Shown one piece after another: positions 8,539-14,783 of a stretch of DNA of 16,179 nucleotides. The first letter of the stretch is position 1, and every line of letters starts with the position of its first letter. Origin of the DNA: Pseudomonadota bacterium (lineage in GTDB: Bacteria > Myxococcota > Polyangia > Polyangiales > Polyangiaceae); the NCBI GenBank assembly GCA_023419055.1, contig JAEZYO010000030.1, forward strand, positions 1 through 16,179. The letters run 5' to 3'. The translations under genes were made by a program, and so were the position numbers. The notes below the pieces were generated by a model that was not told the DNA's origin, did no database searches, and was given only the letters and a program-made list of their open reading frames with translations.

Positions 8539-9042
8539 TCAGCCTTTACGCTTACTCAGGACTACCTGGGCGCCACTTCGTGCGGCGCTATCCGCAGCGG
8601 CCACGCCGTAAACCGCACCGTTCGAGGGACGCGCTTGAAGCGCGTCGTACTCCAGGTCGGGCTTACCGCGCTCGACCCATGCGACCACCACGGGCGCCTC
8701 GGTCGTGACCTCGCCGAGACCAACTACATCCACCGACACGCCGGCGGCGAGCTCCTCCAGCGTGATGGCCCTTTGTGCCGAAGCGATCGGTCGCGAGTGG
8801 GCGCTCGGGAGGTCACCCTGAGCCAGGCTAGCGCGTGGATAGGACTGAACGATCAGCCGATACCCCTCGCGGGACTCTTCGCTCGTCGGGATTTGGGCCG
8901 AAACCTCGGCGCGGACTCGTTGGAGGCTGCCGACGCCCAAGGTGGTAGCCGCCACCAACGCCATCCAAGAAGCGCCAGCAGCTGCGCTCGTCATGACGAC
9001 GCTCGCCTGTGACCTTTCTTTTTTCGGTGTTCTGGGTGCCAC
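8539..9042 (-). CDS. Small single-pass membrane protein, unknown function
   Basis: I do not recognise a family. The 167-residue product has a basic N-terminus (APRTPKKER), one hydrophobic helix at about 21-40 (N-in, so the rest is outside the cytoplasm), and a soluble part with a short ordered-looking stretch around ITLEELAAGVSVDVVGLGE and VVVAWVERGKPDLEYDALQA, ending in SKRKG. The GTG start at 9042 has GGAG 7 nt upstream; an ATG at 8994 (151 residues) lacks a good ribosome binding site and would remove the cytoplasmic basic segment. It lies 91 bp upstream of the VIT/vWA gene on the same strand, so the two are probably co-transcribed and may form a membrane complex. The ORF remains open to 10140, but the upstream part is the antisense-frame shadow of the metalloprotease gene. 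Confidence 0.72.
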   Translation of the reverse strand: MAPRTPKKERSQASVVMTSAAAGASWMALVAATTLGVGSLQRVRAEVSAQIPTSEESREGYRLIVQSYPRASLAQGDLPSAHSRPIASAQRAITLEELAAGVSVDVVGLGEVTTEAPVVVAWVERGKPDLEYDALQARPSNGAVYGVAAADSAARSGAQVVLSKRKG

Positions 9043-9105
9043 GACCTTGCTCCTCTTCAAACGTCCGGGGAGACGCGGAAGTTTCGGGCTTCTCGTCCGG
9101 CGCGG

Positions 9106-9133
9106 AGAATAAGCACGATTCGTACCAAGGCAA
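9106..9133 (-). promoter_or_regulatory. Predicted promoter for the small membrane protein / VIT-vWA genes
   Basis: On the minus strand, TTGCCT (9128-9133) and TATTCT (9106-9111) are 16 bp apart, each matching 4 of 6 sigma-70 consensus positions. Transcription would start near 9099, leaving a leader of about 57 nt before the GTG at 9042. This is one of the few AT-rich patches in the window, which supports it. Confidence 0.4.
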
Positions 9134-9146
9134 GGGCACCAACTCC

Positions 9147-9158
9147 GGCCACGTGGCC
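9147..9158. promoter_or_regulatory. 12-bp perfect palindrome upstream of the predicted promoter
   Basis: GGCCACGTGGCC lies 13 bp upstream of the predicted -35 box, where a dimeric activator would bind. The 233-bp gap between the metalloprotease gene and the small membrane protein gene also holds CGCCAG/CTGGCG arms (9218-9238), which could be a weak terminator of the metalloprotease transcript. No gene was found in this gap. Confidence 0.3.
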
Positions 9159-9275
9159 AGGCACTGATCACCATTCGGAGCCCGAAAGCCCGTATCCCGG
9201 CGGTCACGGTCGGCGCTCGCCAGCGTCGCCAACTGGCGTCACCTGTGGCGCGCTGGCCGCGGCGGACTGTCCGAA

Positions 9276-10664
9276 TCAGTGCGCGGCGAGCACGCTCTTC
9301 GTCCACACGAGCGCGTCCGCGCAGGAGCCCGCGGATTTCGGCGCCCCGTCGGAGCGGGAGAACGGTCCGATCGCGATCGCGAGCTCGCGGCCCTTCCTCT
9401 CGATCGCAAAGGGTCCGCGACTCTCGCGCTCCGCGCAAAACTGCCCGGCCCTGAACGAGCTCGTCGCCTTTTCGGCACTGACTGGCGGCAACCCGGAGCC
9501 GGGTGAGGCCCCCTTCTCGAACTCGGGCCCGAGCGCGCCACGGACGAAGGCGTGTGCCGAGCGCTCCGCGGCTTCGGCGTTGTCGAAGCGGAGCCGCAGC
9601 GCTACCGCGCGCGTCGTGCCCCAGCTGTAGACCGCCACCCGATCGCCGGCCCAATCCTTCGCGCTCTCGACGGCGGTCCGCACCGGCATCCAATCCTGGA
9701 AGAGGAGGCGAAACGTCTGTTCGCCGAGGACGTCGTGGTAAGCGAGCGTGGCGCCTTTCACCGGCGCTGGTGGAATGGGAACCACCTCTGGCGCCTCGCC
9801 GGCGAGGTACTTTTCCGGGTGCAGGATCTGCTCCGTGGACTCGGGGAGCTTCTGCCAGGCGAGATCGACGCTCGCCCAACCACCCTTCCGGCGCAGGTGG
9901 TGAACGAAGCCGATGCCGTCGCTGTAGGGCGCCATGATCGAGCGCTTGAGAACCGGCGGAACGTCCTTCAAGGAGGCGTTGCCTTCGATCAAGACCGCGT
10001 CGGGACCGAGGAAGCCGTCCGGAAGGTCCGTCGCGCGCATCGCCTGGGGAGCGAGCATCGCGTCCATCATCGCGCTCGTCGCGTCGCCCTCCGCGAGGCA
10101 CTGAATCGCGCTGATGCGATCGGTCGCGTCCGGCGACCAATCGGCGATCTTCTTCAAGTCGTAGTGCTGATCCTGGAGCGCGTGCACGAGCTCGTGCCAG
10201 AGCGTCGAGCGCTCCGCGTCCTCGCCGAGATCGGCGAGCAAGTACATGCGCTTCTCCTCCGGATCGTAGAACCCCGCGAGCTGCGAGGTGTAGAGCCCGG
10301 TCACGTCCTTCAAGAAATCGAACGAGCCCGGGACGACGTTGAGGCCGAAGAGCAGCTCCGTGGTGCCGAGCACGAGCTCGGTGCGAAGATCCGCCGTGAC
10401 GTCGCCCTTCAAGCGGTCGAGCAGCGCGTCCCGCTGAATCACCATACCCTGCACGCGCTCCTTGGCGGAGAGCTCACGCACCTCCGTCATGAGCTCGAGC
10501 GCCTCGTCAATCTCCGGCAAATATCCGCTCTTTTCCACGCCGCTCGGCGCGGGCTTGGCCGCGACCAAAGCGGGGGGAGGCTCAGGCGCGGGTTGCGCCG
10601 GCGGACGCTCCGGAGCGCAGCCGCACACCGCGGCCGCGAGCAAGATGGCCGAACGCGCCCTCAC
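9276..10664 (-). CDS. Lipoprotein with HExxH zinc-metalloprotease motif
   Basis: This 462-residue protein has a short signal peptide (SAILLAAAVCGC) with two candidate lipobox cysteines, C14 and C16, followed by a Pro/Ala-rich tether (about 18-40). The core contains a metalloprotease helix LWHELVHALQDQHYDL (155-170) with zinc ligands H157 and H161 and catalytic E158. E192 in CLAEGDA is the likely third ligand, a gluzincin-like arrangement. The preceding AGFYDPEEKRMYLL resembles the substrate-edge strand of such enzymes. It is probably an envelope-anchored peptidase. I cannot name the family or substrate, and activity is not proven. GTG at 10662-10664 overlaps the rpe stop as GTGA with AGAAGG upstream, so translation is coupled to rpe. 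Confidence 0.88.
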   Translation of the reverse strand: MRARSAILLAAAVCGCAPERPPAQPAPEPPPALVAAKPAPSGVEKSGYLPEIDEALELMTEVRELSAKERVQGMVIQRDALLDRLKGDVTADLRTELVLGTTELLFGLNVVPGSFDFLKDVTGLYTSQLAGFYDPEEKRMYLLADLGEDAERSTLWHELVHALQDQHYDLKKIADWSPDATDRISAIQCLAEGDATSAMMDAMLAPQAMRATDLPDGFLGPDAVLIEGNASLKDVPPVLKRSIMAPYSDGIGFVHHLRRKGGWASVDLAWQKLPESTEQILHPEKYLAGEAPEVVPIPPAPVKGATLAYHDVLGEQTFRLLFQDWMPVRTAVESAKDWAGDRVAVYSWGTTRAVALRLRFDNAEAAERSAHAFVRGALGPEFEKGASPGSGLPPVSAEKATSSFRAGQFCAERESRGPFAIERKGRELAIAIGPFSRSDGAPKSAGSCADALVWTKSVLAAH

Positions 10665-11329
10665 GCGGACAGCGCCTTCTCGCGAATGGCGGCGATGGCG
10701 GCCTTGCGATCCGGTTGCCCGAAGACGGCGTTACCCGCCACGAGCACGCGCGCTCCAGCGCGCACGGCTTCCGCCGCCGTGTCGGGACCAATACCGCCGT
10801 CGATCTCGAGATCGACGTTCACGCCGGCGCGGTCGATGAGCTCGCGGATCCTTCTCACCTTGGGAAGGACGGAGGGTAAAAACTTCTGCCCGCCGAAGCC
10901 CGGGTTGACGCTCATGACGAGAACGAGGTCGAGCGTGTGAATCACGTACTCGAGAAAACCCTCATGGGTGTGGGGATTCAGGACCACTCCGGCGCGCTTG
11001 CCGAGCTCGCGAATGCGGGAAAGGGTGCGCTCGAGGTGCGTGCACGCCTCGACCTGGACGCTGATCCCGTCCGCGCCCGCTGCGGCGAACTCCTCGATGT
11101 AGCGCTCCGGCTCGACGATCATCAGGTGCGTATCGAGCGGCAATTTCGTCGCGCGCCGCACGGCTCGAACGAGCGCCGGCCCGAAAGTGAGATTGGGCAC
11201 GAAGCGCCCATCCATGACGTCGAAGTGGATCCAGTCCGCGCCCGCCGCCTCGACCTCGCGAACTTCATCGGCCAGCCGTCCGAGGTCGGCACTCAGTATC
11301 GACGGAGCAATCCGAACCTCGTTCGACAT
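10661..11329 (-). CDS. rpe: Ribulose-phosphate 3-epimerase
   Basis: This enzyme interconverts D-ribulose 5-phosphate and D-xylulose 5-phosphate in the cytosolic pentose phosphate pathway. The 222-residue TIM barrel shows all family landmarks: IAPSILSADLGRL (7-19), HFDVMDGRFVPNLTFGP (35-51) with H35 and D37, DTHLMI (66-71) with H68, SVNPGFGGQKF (140-150) and DLEIDGGI (173-180) with D177. The usual His in SVHVEA reads Gln (SVQVEA, 90-95), a small deviation. The ATG at 11329 is chosen because the family begins here; the ORF is open to 11419. No ribosome binding site precedes it, which would fit a near-leaderless mRNA. It is followed directly by the lipoprotein metalloprotease gene. Confidence 0.96.
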   Translation of the reverse strand: MSNEVRIAPSILSADLGRLADEVREVEAAGADWIHFDVMDGRFVPNLTFGPALVRAVRRATKLPLDTHLMIVEPERYIEEFAAAGADGISVQVEACTHLERTLSRIRELGKRAGVVLNPHTHEGFLEYVIHTLDLVLVMSVNPGFGGQKFLPSVLPKVRRIRELIDRAGVNVDLEIDGGIGPDTAAEAVRAGARVLVAGNAVFGQPDRKAAIAAIREKALSA

Positions 11330-11338
11330 ACATTTCGA

Positions 11339-11367
11339 GAGATAGTCGACGCGACGCGAAGCTGCAA
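11339..11367 (-). promoter_or_regulatory. Possible rpe promoter
   Basis: On the minus strand, TTGCAG (11362-11367) and TATCTC (11339-11344) have the ideal 17-bp spacing. The -10 box ends 9 bp before the rpe ATG, implying a leader of only a few bases. Each box matches only about half of consensus. Confidence 0.3.
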
Positions 11368-11384
11368 AGCGGACAATCACCGCA

Positions 11385-11396
11385 ATTCGATCGAAT
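11385..11396. promoter_or_regulatory. 12-bp palindrome in the divergent rpe/GNAT promoter region
   Basis: ATTCGATCGAAT is a perfect palindrome in the middle of the 125-bp divergent intergenic region, 17 bp upstream of the proposed rpe -35 box and 58 bp before the GNAT start. The placement suits a repressor or activator acting on one or both genes. The role is inferred. Confidence 0.35.
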
Positions 11397-11454
11397 CCTT
11401 TTGGGAGGACGCCCGACAAAGGCGTGTTAATCTCGACCGAAGTTAGCGCTCCCC

Positions 11455-11892
11455 ATGATCACTCGCCCGCTCGGCAAGCAAGACTACGATCACATCGTTC
11501 AGATCATCGACAAGTGGTGGGGCGGTCCGACGACTGCTCTCGCACACCCGATCTTCTTCTACGAGCTCGGCGCGATGGCACGCGTCGTCGAGCACGACGG
11601 CATCCTGGTCGGTTTTCTGTTGGGTTTCGTCGCGCCTGGTCCGCCCAAAACCGGTTACGTGCACCTGGTCGGCATCCACCCCGACTATCGGCGTCGCGGC
11701 GTCGGTAAGGTCCTCTATCAGACCTTCGAAGAGGACTCGCGGAGCGCGGGCTGCACCCGGCTGAAGGCGATCACGACGACCGGCAATGAAGGGTCGATCG
11801 CGTTCCACAAGGCCACGGGCTGGGCCGTGACCTACGTCGAAGACTACGCGGGTCCCGCGCGACCGCGCGTGGTGTTTCACAAGAACCTCTGA
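11455..11892 (+). CDS. GNAT-family N-acetyltransferase
   Basis: This is a 145-residue protein of the Gcn5-related fold, which transfers an acetyl group from acetyl-CoA to an amine on a protein or small molecule. The acetyl-CoA site is clear: YVHLVGIHPDYRRRGVGK (68-85), with the R-R-x-G-V-G pyrophosphate loop. The later motif GNEGSIAFHKATGW (110-123) is the usual beta-6/alpha-4 region, and the chain ends shortly after, as normal for single-domain members. The acceptor cannot be predicted. The gene is divergent from rpe and lies 18 bp upstream of a cyclic-nucleotide-binding protein gene on the same strand, with which it is surely co-transcribed. That neighbour suggests cAMP or cGMP control of the acetyltransferase. 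Confidence 0.93.
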   Translation: MITRPLGKQDYDHIVQIIDKWWGGPTTALAHPIFFYELGAMARVVEHDGILVGFLLGFVAPGPPKTGYVHLVGIHPDYRRRGVGKVLYQTFEEDSRSAGCTRLKAITTTGNEGSIAFHKATGWAVTYVEDYAGPARPRVVFHKNL

Positions 11893-11910
11893 GAGAAAGG
11901 CCGGGGCGTC

Positions 11911-12429
11911 ATGTCCAGTAGTCCGAGCCCGCCCCCCGTCACTGCCCTCGAGCTTCGAAACATCGGCCTCTTCGGTGCGCTCAACGACGAGGTCCTCGAC
12001 TTCTTGTGCAACCACCTCACGGTGCAGACGCCGCTCGCCGGTGAAGTGTTGTTCCGCGAAGGTGACGAAGCGCGCGCGATGTTCGTCGTTTTGAACGGCG
12101 AGGTCGAGGTGCTGAAGAAGAGCAGCAACGGCGTCGACGCGCGCGTCGCGGTGCTCGGTCCCGGCGACTGGTTCGGCGAGATGGGGGTGGTCGACATCCA
12201 GCCCCGATCGGCGACGGTTCAAGCGCTCGCGCCGAGTCGCCTCGTCCGCTTCACGGCGCAGGACATGGATCTGCTCTACCGTCACGATTTGCGTTCGTAC
12301 GCGATCGTGATCCTGAACCTGGCGCGCGAGCTCAGCCGCAGGCTGCGCGTCGCCGACGGCATCCTCGCCGACTTGATCGCGAACGTCGTCAACAGCTACC
12401 TGGTGCGGCCCGGCGCCGGCGGCGGCTGA
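11911..12429 (+). CDS. Stand-alone cyclic-nucleotide-binding domain protein
   Basis: The 172-residue protein is one CRP-like cyclic-nucleotide-binding domain (about 14-125) plus C-terminal helices (about 126-165). A phosphate-binding cassette is present: FGEMGVVDIQPRSATV (88-103), with E90 and R99 at the positions that bind ribose and cyclic phosphate. The beta-roll glycines (GEVLFREGDEA and LNGEVEVL) are also intact. There is no helix-turn-helix, so it is unlikely to be a transcription factor; it more likely acts as a regulatory subunit or signal sensor. GGGG lies 4 nt before the ATG. Its place directly behind the GNAT gene suggests it regulates that enzyme. Whether the ligand is cAMP or cGMP cannot be told. 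Confidence 0.92.
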   Translation: MSSSPSPPPVTALELRNIGLFGALNDEVLDFLCNHLTVQTPLAGEVLFREGDEARAMFVVLNGEVEVLKKSSNGVDARVAVLGPGDWFGEMGVVDIQPRSATVQALAPSRLVRFTAQDMDLLYRHDLRSYAIVILNLARELSRRLRVADGILADLIANVVNSYLVRPGAGGG

Positions 12430-12459
12430 ACGGGACGCCGCTCAGCTAGGCTGACTGAC

Positions 12460-12486
12460 GGAGCTTCGCGCCGAGCGAGCTCCTTT
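12460..12486 (+). terminator. Candidate terminator between convergent genes
   Basis: The arms GGAGCT(T)CGC and GCGAGCTCC form a stem of about 9 bp with one bulged T and a 5-nt loop, followed by TTT. It starts 30 bp after the cyclic-nucleotide-binding gene and lies before the convergent lipoprotein gene end, as expected for a rho-independent terminator. The T-run is short. Confidence 0.35.
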
Positions 12487-12516
12487 GCGGACCAGGCTCG
12501 CTAGCGGGGAGCTCGC

Positions 12517-12891
12517 TCAGCCGGAGCTGCCTCCGACCAACGCGTCTTCCTGGCCGCCCTCGCCACCTTCGCCACCGTGGTCGCCGTCGCCACCCGCGCC
12601 GCCTTCGTCACCGGCGCCGCCGTTGCTGCTCTCGCCGCCACCAGAAGTGCCGGCGCTGCCGCTGTTGGTTCCGCCGTTGCCGGGGCTTGCACCGCCGGTT
12701 CCACCCGACGACGCGACGGTCCCACCGGACCCGGTGGCCGCGTTCGAGCCGCCGTTTGCGCCCGCGTTGAGCGAGCCAGCCTCACCGCCCGACCCGTCAG
12801 CAACGCCGCTCGGCTCGTCCGGCTGCGGATTGAGCACGCAGGACGCCGCCCAGGCGATCGAGAGGAGGGAAAGGAGCTGACGCGGTCTCAT
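12517..12891 (-). CDS. Gly-rich lipoprotein with LNPQPDEP motif (copy 3 of tandem trio)
   Basis: The 124-residue product has a signal peptide (RPRQLLSLLSIAWAAS) with lipobox AAS-C18. Straight after the lipid-anchor Cys comes VLNPQPDEP, shared with the two upstream genes. The rest (about 28-124) is low-complexity, almost only Gly, Ser, Ala, Thr and Asn, becoming acidic with Glu/Asp-Gly-Gly repeats near the end (GGEGGEGGQEDALVGG). No folded domain is visible. It is probably an extended, disordered tether on the outer membrane or cell surface. The function is unknown. The gene is the last of three same-strand paralogues, separated from copy 2 by 143 bp without a convincing gene. No strong ribosome binding site precedes the ATG; the Gly-rich codons make the opposite strand look open. 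Confidence 0.75.
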   Translation of the reverse strand: MRPRQLLSLLSIAWAASCVLNPQPDEPSGVADGSGGEAGSLNAGANGGSNAATGSGGTVASSGGTGGASPGNGGTNSGSAGTSGGGESSNGGAGDEGGAGGDGDHGGEGGEGGQEDALVGGSSG

Positions 12892-13034
12892 GACCTAGCG
12901 GGCCGAGCTTTGCACACTTTGGGCCACGGCGCGCCAAGGCAATCGTTCGAGCACCTTCCGAGACCCGGGCCGCGCGTTTTGCGGGCGCAGTTCGGCACAA
13001 GTTGGCGCAATCCCGGATCGGCCTGACTCGGTGG

Positions 13035-13484
13035 TCATGCGCCTCCCGCCACGGCGCTTTCAGGTTCGCCACCGGATCCACCACCCTCGCCGCCGGCATC
13101 CGGACCCTCGCCTCCATTTCCACCTTCGCCCGCGACCGGACCCTCGCCTCCGTGTCCCGCATCGCCGCCCGCGCCCGGAATCGGGCTTCCGCCGGTTCCC
13201 CCGCTGCTATTGCCCGTTCCGCCCATTCCGCCCGTGAAACCGCCGCCGGATCCGCCCGTCGCACTCGTTCCGCCCGAGGGCAACGGTCCACTGCCACCAG
13301 AACCCGGGTAGTCAGTGCCCGACCCACCCGTCGTTCCGCCGGACGTCCCGGCGCCGGCCCCCGTACCGCCGCTATTGGCCGGCAGATCGGGCTGAGGATT
13401 CAGGGCGCAACGCCGACACTCCGTCTGACCGCACCCGCCTGCAACGGCGCCCGTCGCGGTCAGCAAGAGCACGACGTGGAACAT
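13035..13484 (-). CDS. Gly-rich lipoprotein with LNPQPDLP motif (copy 2 of tandem trio)
   Basis: The 149-residue product has a signal peptide (FHVVLLLTATGAVAGG) with lipobox AGG-C18, then a second Cys pair in the segment TECRRC, then ALNPQPDLP. The remainder is Gly/Thr/Ser/Ala-rich repeats of GGTGG, GGSGG and GGEGG type to the C-terminus, with no domain. The ATG at 13484 is chosen because GGAAG precedes it by 4 nt and the signal peptide starts there; an upstream ATG at 13529 would add 15 mostly polar residues. It lies 48 bp after copy 1. Compared with its sisters it has an extra Cys-containing insert between lipobox and motif, so the motif is conserved independently of its distance from the lipidated Cys. 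The function is unknown. Confidence 0.75.
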   Translation of the reverse strand: MFHVVLLLTATGAVAGGCGQTECRRCALNPQPDLPANSGGTGAGAGTSGGTTGGSGTDYPGSGGSGPLPSGGTSATGGSGGGFTGGMGGTGNSSGGTGGSPIPGAGGDAGHGGEGPVAGEGGNGGEGPDAGGEGGGSGGEPESAVAGGA

Positions 13485-13532
13485 TCGCTTCCAGCGTGCT
13501 CGGGTATCGAGTTTGGCACAGTGTGTCATGGC

Positions 13533-13868
13533 TCAGCCGCCGTCGCCGCCTTCGGAGCCTGCGGCGCCCGCGTCCTTTGCATTCACTGTGCCAGCACCGG
13601 CGCTCGCTGGCACACCACCGTTGCCGGGAGATTCCGACTCGTCGCACTCGCCTCCGGCGCCGCCCTGGCAGCTCGGGTCGAGAATGCTGACGCTCCCGCC
13701 GGAGCTGGCCGCGCCCGCGCCTACCGATCCCGCCGTGCCTTCTCCGTTGGGAGGAGTGCCTCCGTCCGGTATCGGAGCCGCCCCATCTCGCGGCGCAGGC
13801 AGATCGGGCTGCGGGTTGAGCGAACAACCCACCGCCACTGCGCCAAGGAGCAGCCAGCGGAACCGCAT
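13533..13868 (-). CDS. Gly-rich lipoprotein with LNPQPDLP motif (copy 1 of tandem trio)
   Basis: The 111-residue product begins MRFRWLLLGAVAVG and has lipobox AVG-C15, directly followed by SLNPQPDLP. The tail is Pro/Gly/Ala-rich and, unlike the other copies, includes two cysteines (in the stretch DPSCQGGAGGECDESE) that could bridge. There is no recognisable domain. The ATG at 13868 is chosen because the signal peptide starts there and a G-rich GGATGGGG lies just upstream; starts at 13877 or 13898 would prepend polar residues. It follows tyrA by 75 bp on the same strand, so it may be read from the tyrA transcript, though no functional link is evident. The function is unknown. Confidence 0.72.
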   Translation of the reverse strand: MRFRWLLLGAVAVGCSLNPQPDLPAPRDGAAPIPDGGTPPNGEGTAGSVGAGAASSGGSVSILDPSCQGGAGGECDESESPGNGGVPASAGAGTVNAKDAGAAGSEGGDGG

Positions 13869-13943
13869 GTTCCCCATCCAATGCAAGGCGCCGTCCATCC
13901 TCTCACGGAGCAGCGCGTGCGTCGACGGCCTCGCTTGGGATCT

Positions 13944-14783
13944 TCAGCGCCCGAGCTCGAGACGAGCGCGACGGAGGAGGTCACGCGCAGCCTCGAGCAC
14001 CGCGGGAGACTGCGCGAGCTCGCGCTGAACGGGAGCGAGCTCGCTCACCAACTCCGCGAGCGCCGCTGCGATTTCGTCGGCGTTGGTAGCGAAAATATCC
14101 TGCCACATTGCTTCGGGTCCGCCGGCTACGCGCGTCGCGCTCGCGAACGACGGCCCCGCGACGAACTCGGCGTTGGCGCCGTGACCCACCATGAGAAGCG
14201 CGCTCGCCAAGAGCTGCGTGAGGTGGCTGGTCCGAGCGACGGCGCGATCGTGCTCCGCGGCGGAGAGCGAGATGGTGTGCGCACCGACCGCGGCGATCGA
14301 GCTCTCGACTCGCTCCACCGCGTCGCGGTCGCTCCCGTCGGGGCACACGAGCCAGCGTTTGCCTTCGAACAAATCAGCGCAGGCTTGCTCGATCCCGCCC
14401 TCGGGAGCGCCGGCCATGGGGTGCGCCGCGACGAACCTCCCGCGCCGTGGGTGCTCGGCGACGCGCGCGCAAATGGCGCGCTTCGTCGAGCCGCAATCCG
14501 TCACCACCGCGGCGTGATCGAGCACGAACGGGAGCTCCGCCTGGATCACGCGCACCGGGAGCGCGAGCACCGCGAGATCGCAGTTGGAGAGAGCTCGGAT
14601 CACGGCGTCGCGGTCGTCGGAAGAGACGAGCTCTTGCGCGGCGCGCGCGGCGGCCGGCTTTTCGAGGACCGGAGCGCGGTCCACGCCCGTGACGACGACG
14701 CCGGGCAGCTTGTGACGAAGAGAGAGCGCGAACGAGCCTCCGATCAGCCCTAGCCCGAAGATCGTGACCCGCTCGATGGTCAT
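13944..14783 (-). CDS. tyrA: Prephenate dehydrogenase family protein (TyrA)
   Basis: TyrA oxidatively decarboxylates prephenate (or arogenate) with NAD(P)+ in tyrosine synthesis. The 279 residues carry the nucleotide-binding GLGLIGGS (10-17), TDCGSTKR (95-102), the substrate/catalytic AHPMAGAPEGG (120-130) with H121, and ARTSHLTQLLASAL (183-196) with H187. The family motif AGPSFASATRVAGG (209-222) with W227 follows. The length equals a single-domain enzyme with no ACT or chorismate mutase domain, so feedback control is not built in. The ATG overlaps the stop of the upstream gene as ATGA, giving tight translational coupling to a DAHP-synthase-like protein. That pairing supports a role in the aromatic pathway and suggests the neighbour might supply regulation. 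Confidence 0.95.
   Translation of the reverse strand: MTIERVTIFGLGLIGGSFALSLRHKLPGVVVTGVDRAPVLEKPAAARAAQELVSSDDRDAVIRALSNCDLAVLALPVRVIQAELPFVLDHAAVVTDCGSTKRAICARVAEHPRRGRFVAAHPMAGAPEGGIEQACADLFEGKRWLVCPDGSDRDAVERVESSIAAVGAHTISLSAAEHDRAVARTSHLTQLLASALLMVGHGANAEFVAGPSFASATRVAGGPEAMWQDIFATNADEIAAALAELVSELAPVQRELAQSPAVLEAARDLLRRARLELGR

Noticed and set aside
8828..9232. A 134-codon minus-strand ORF over the gap upstream of the small membrane protein gene
   Set aside because: It overlaps the better-supported frame with a ribosome binding site and a membrane helix, runs through the predicted promoter, and shows no domain.
12895..13038. A 47-codon minus-strand ORF starting as ATGA on the stop of lipoprotein copy 2, with GGGAGG just upstream
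   Set aside because: The Shine-Dalgarno-like bases come from Gly codons, roughly a third of third positions are A/T (unlike neighbouring genes), and the product has no signal peptide or motif. It was not called a gene, though a homologue would change this.
13002..14753. A 583-codon open frame on the plus strand across the lipoprotein trio and tyrA
   Set aside because: It spans several real minus-strand genes and has no recognisable domain; it is a GC-driven shadow.
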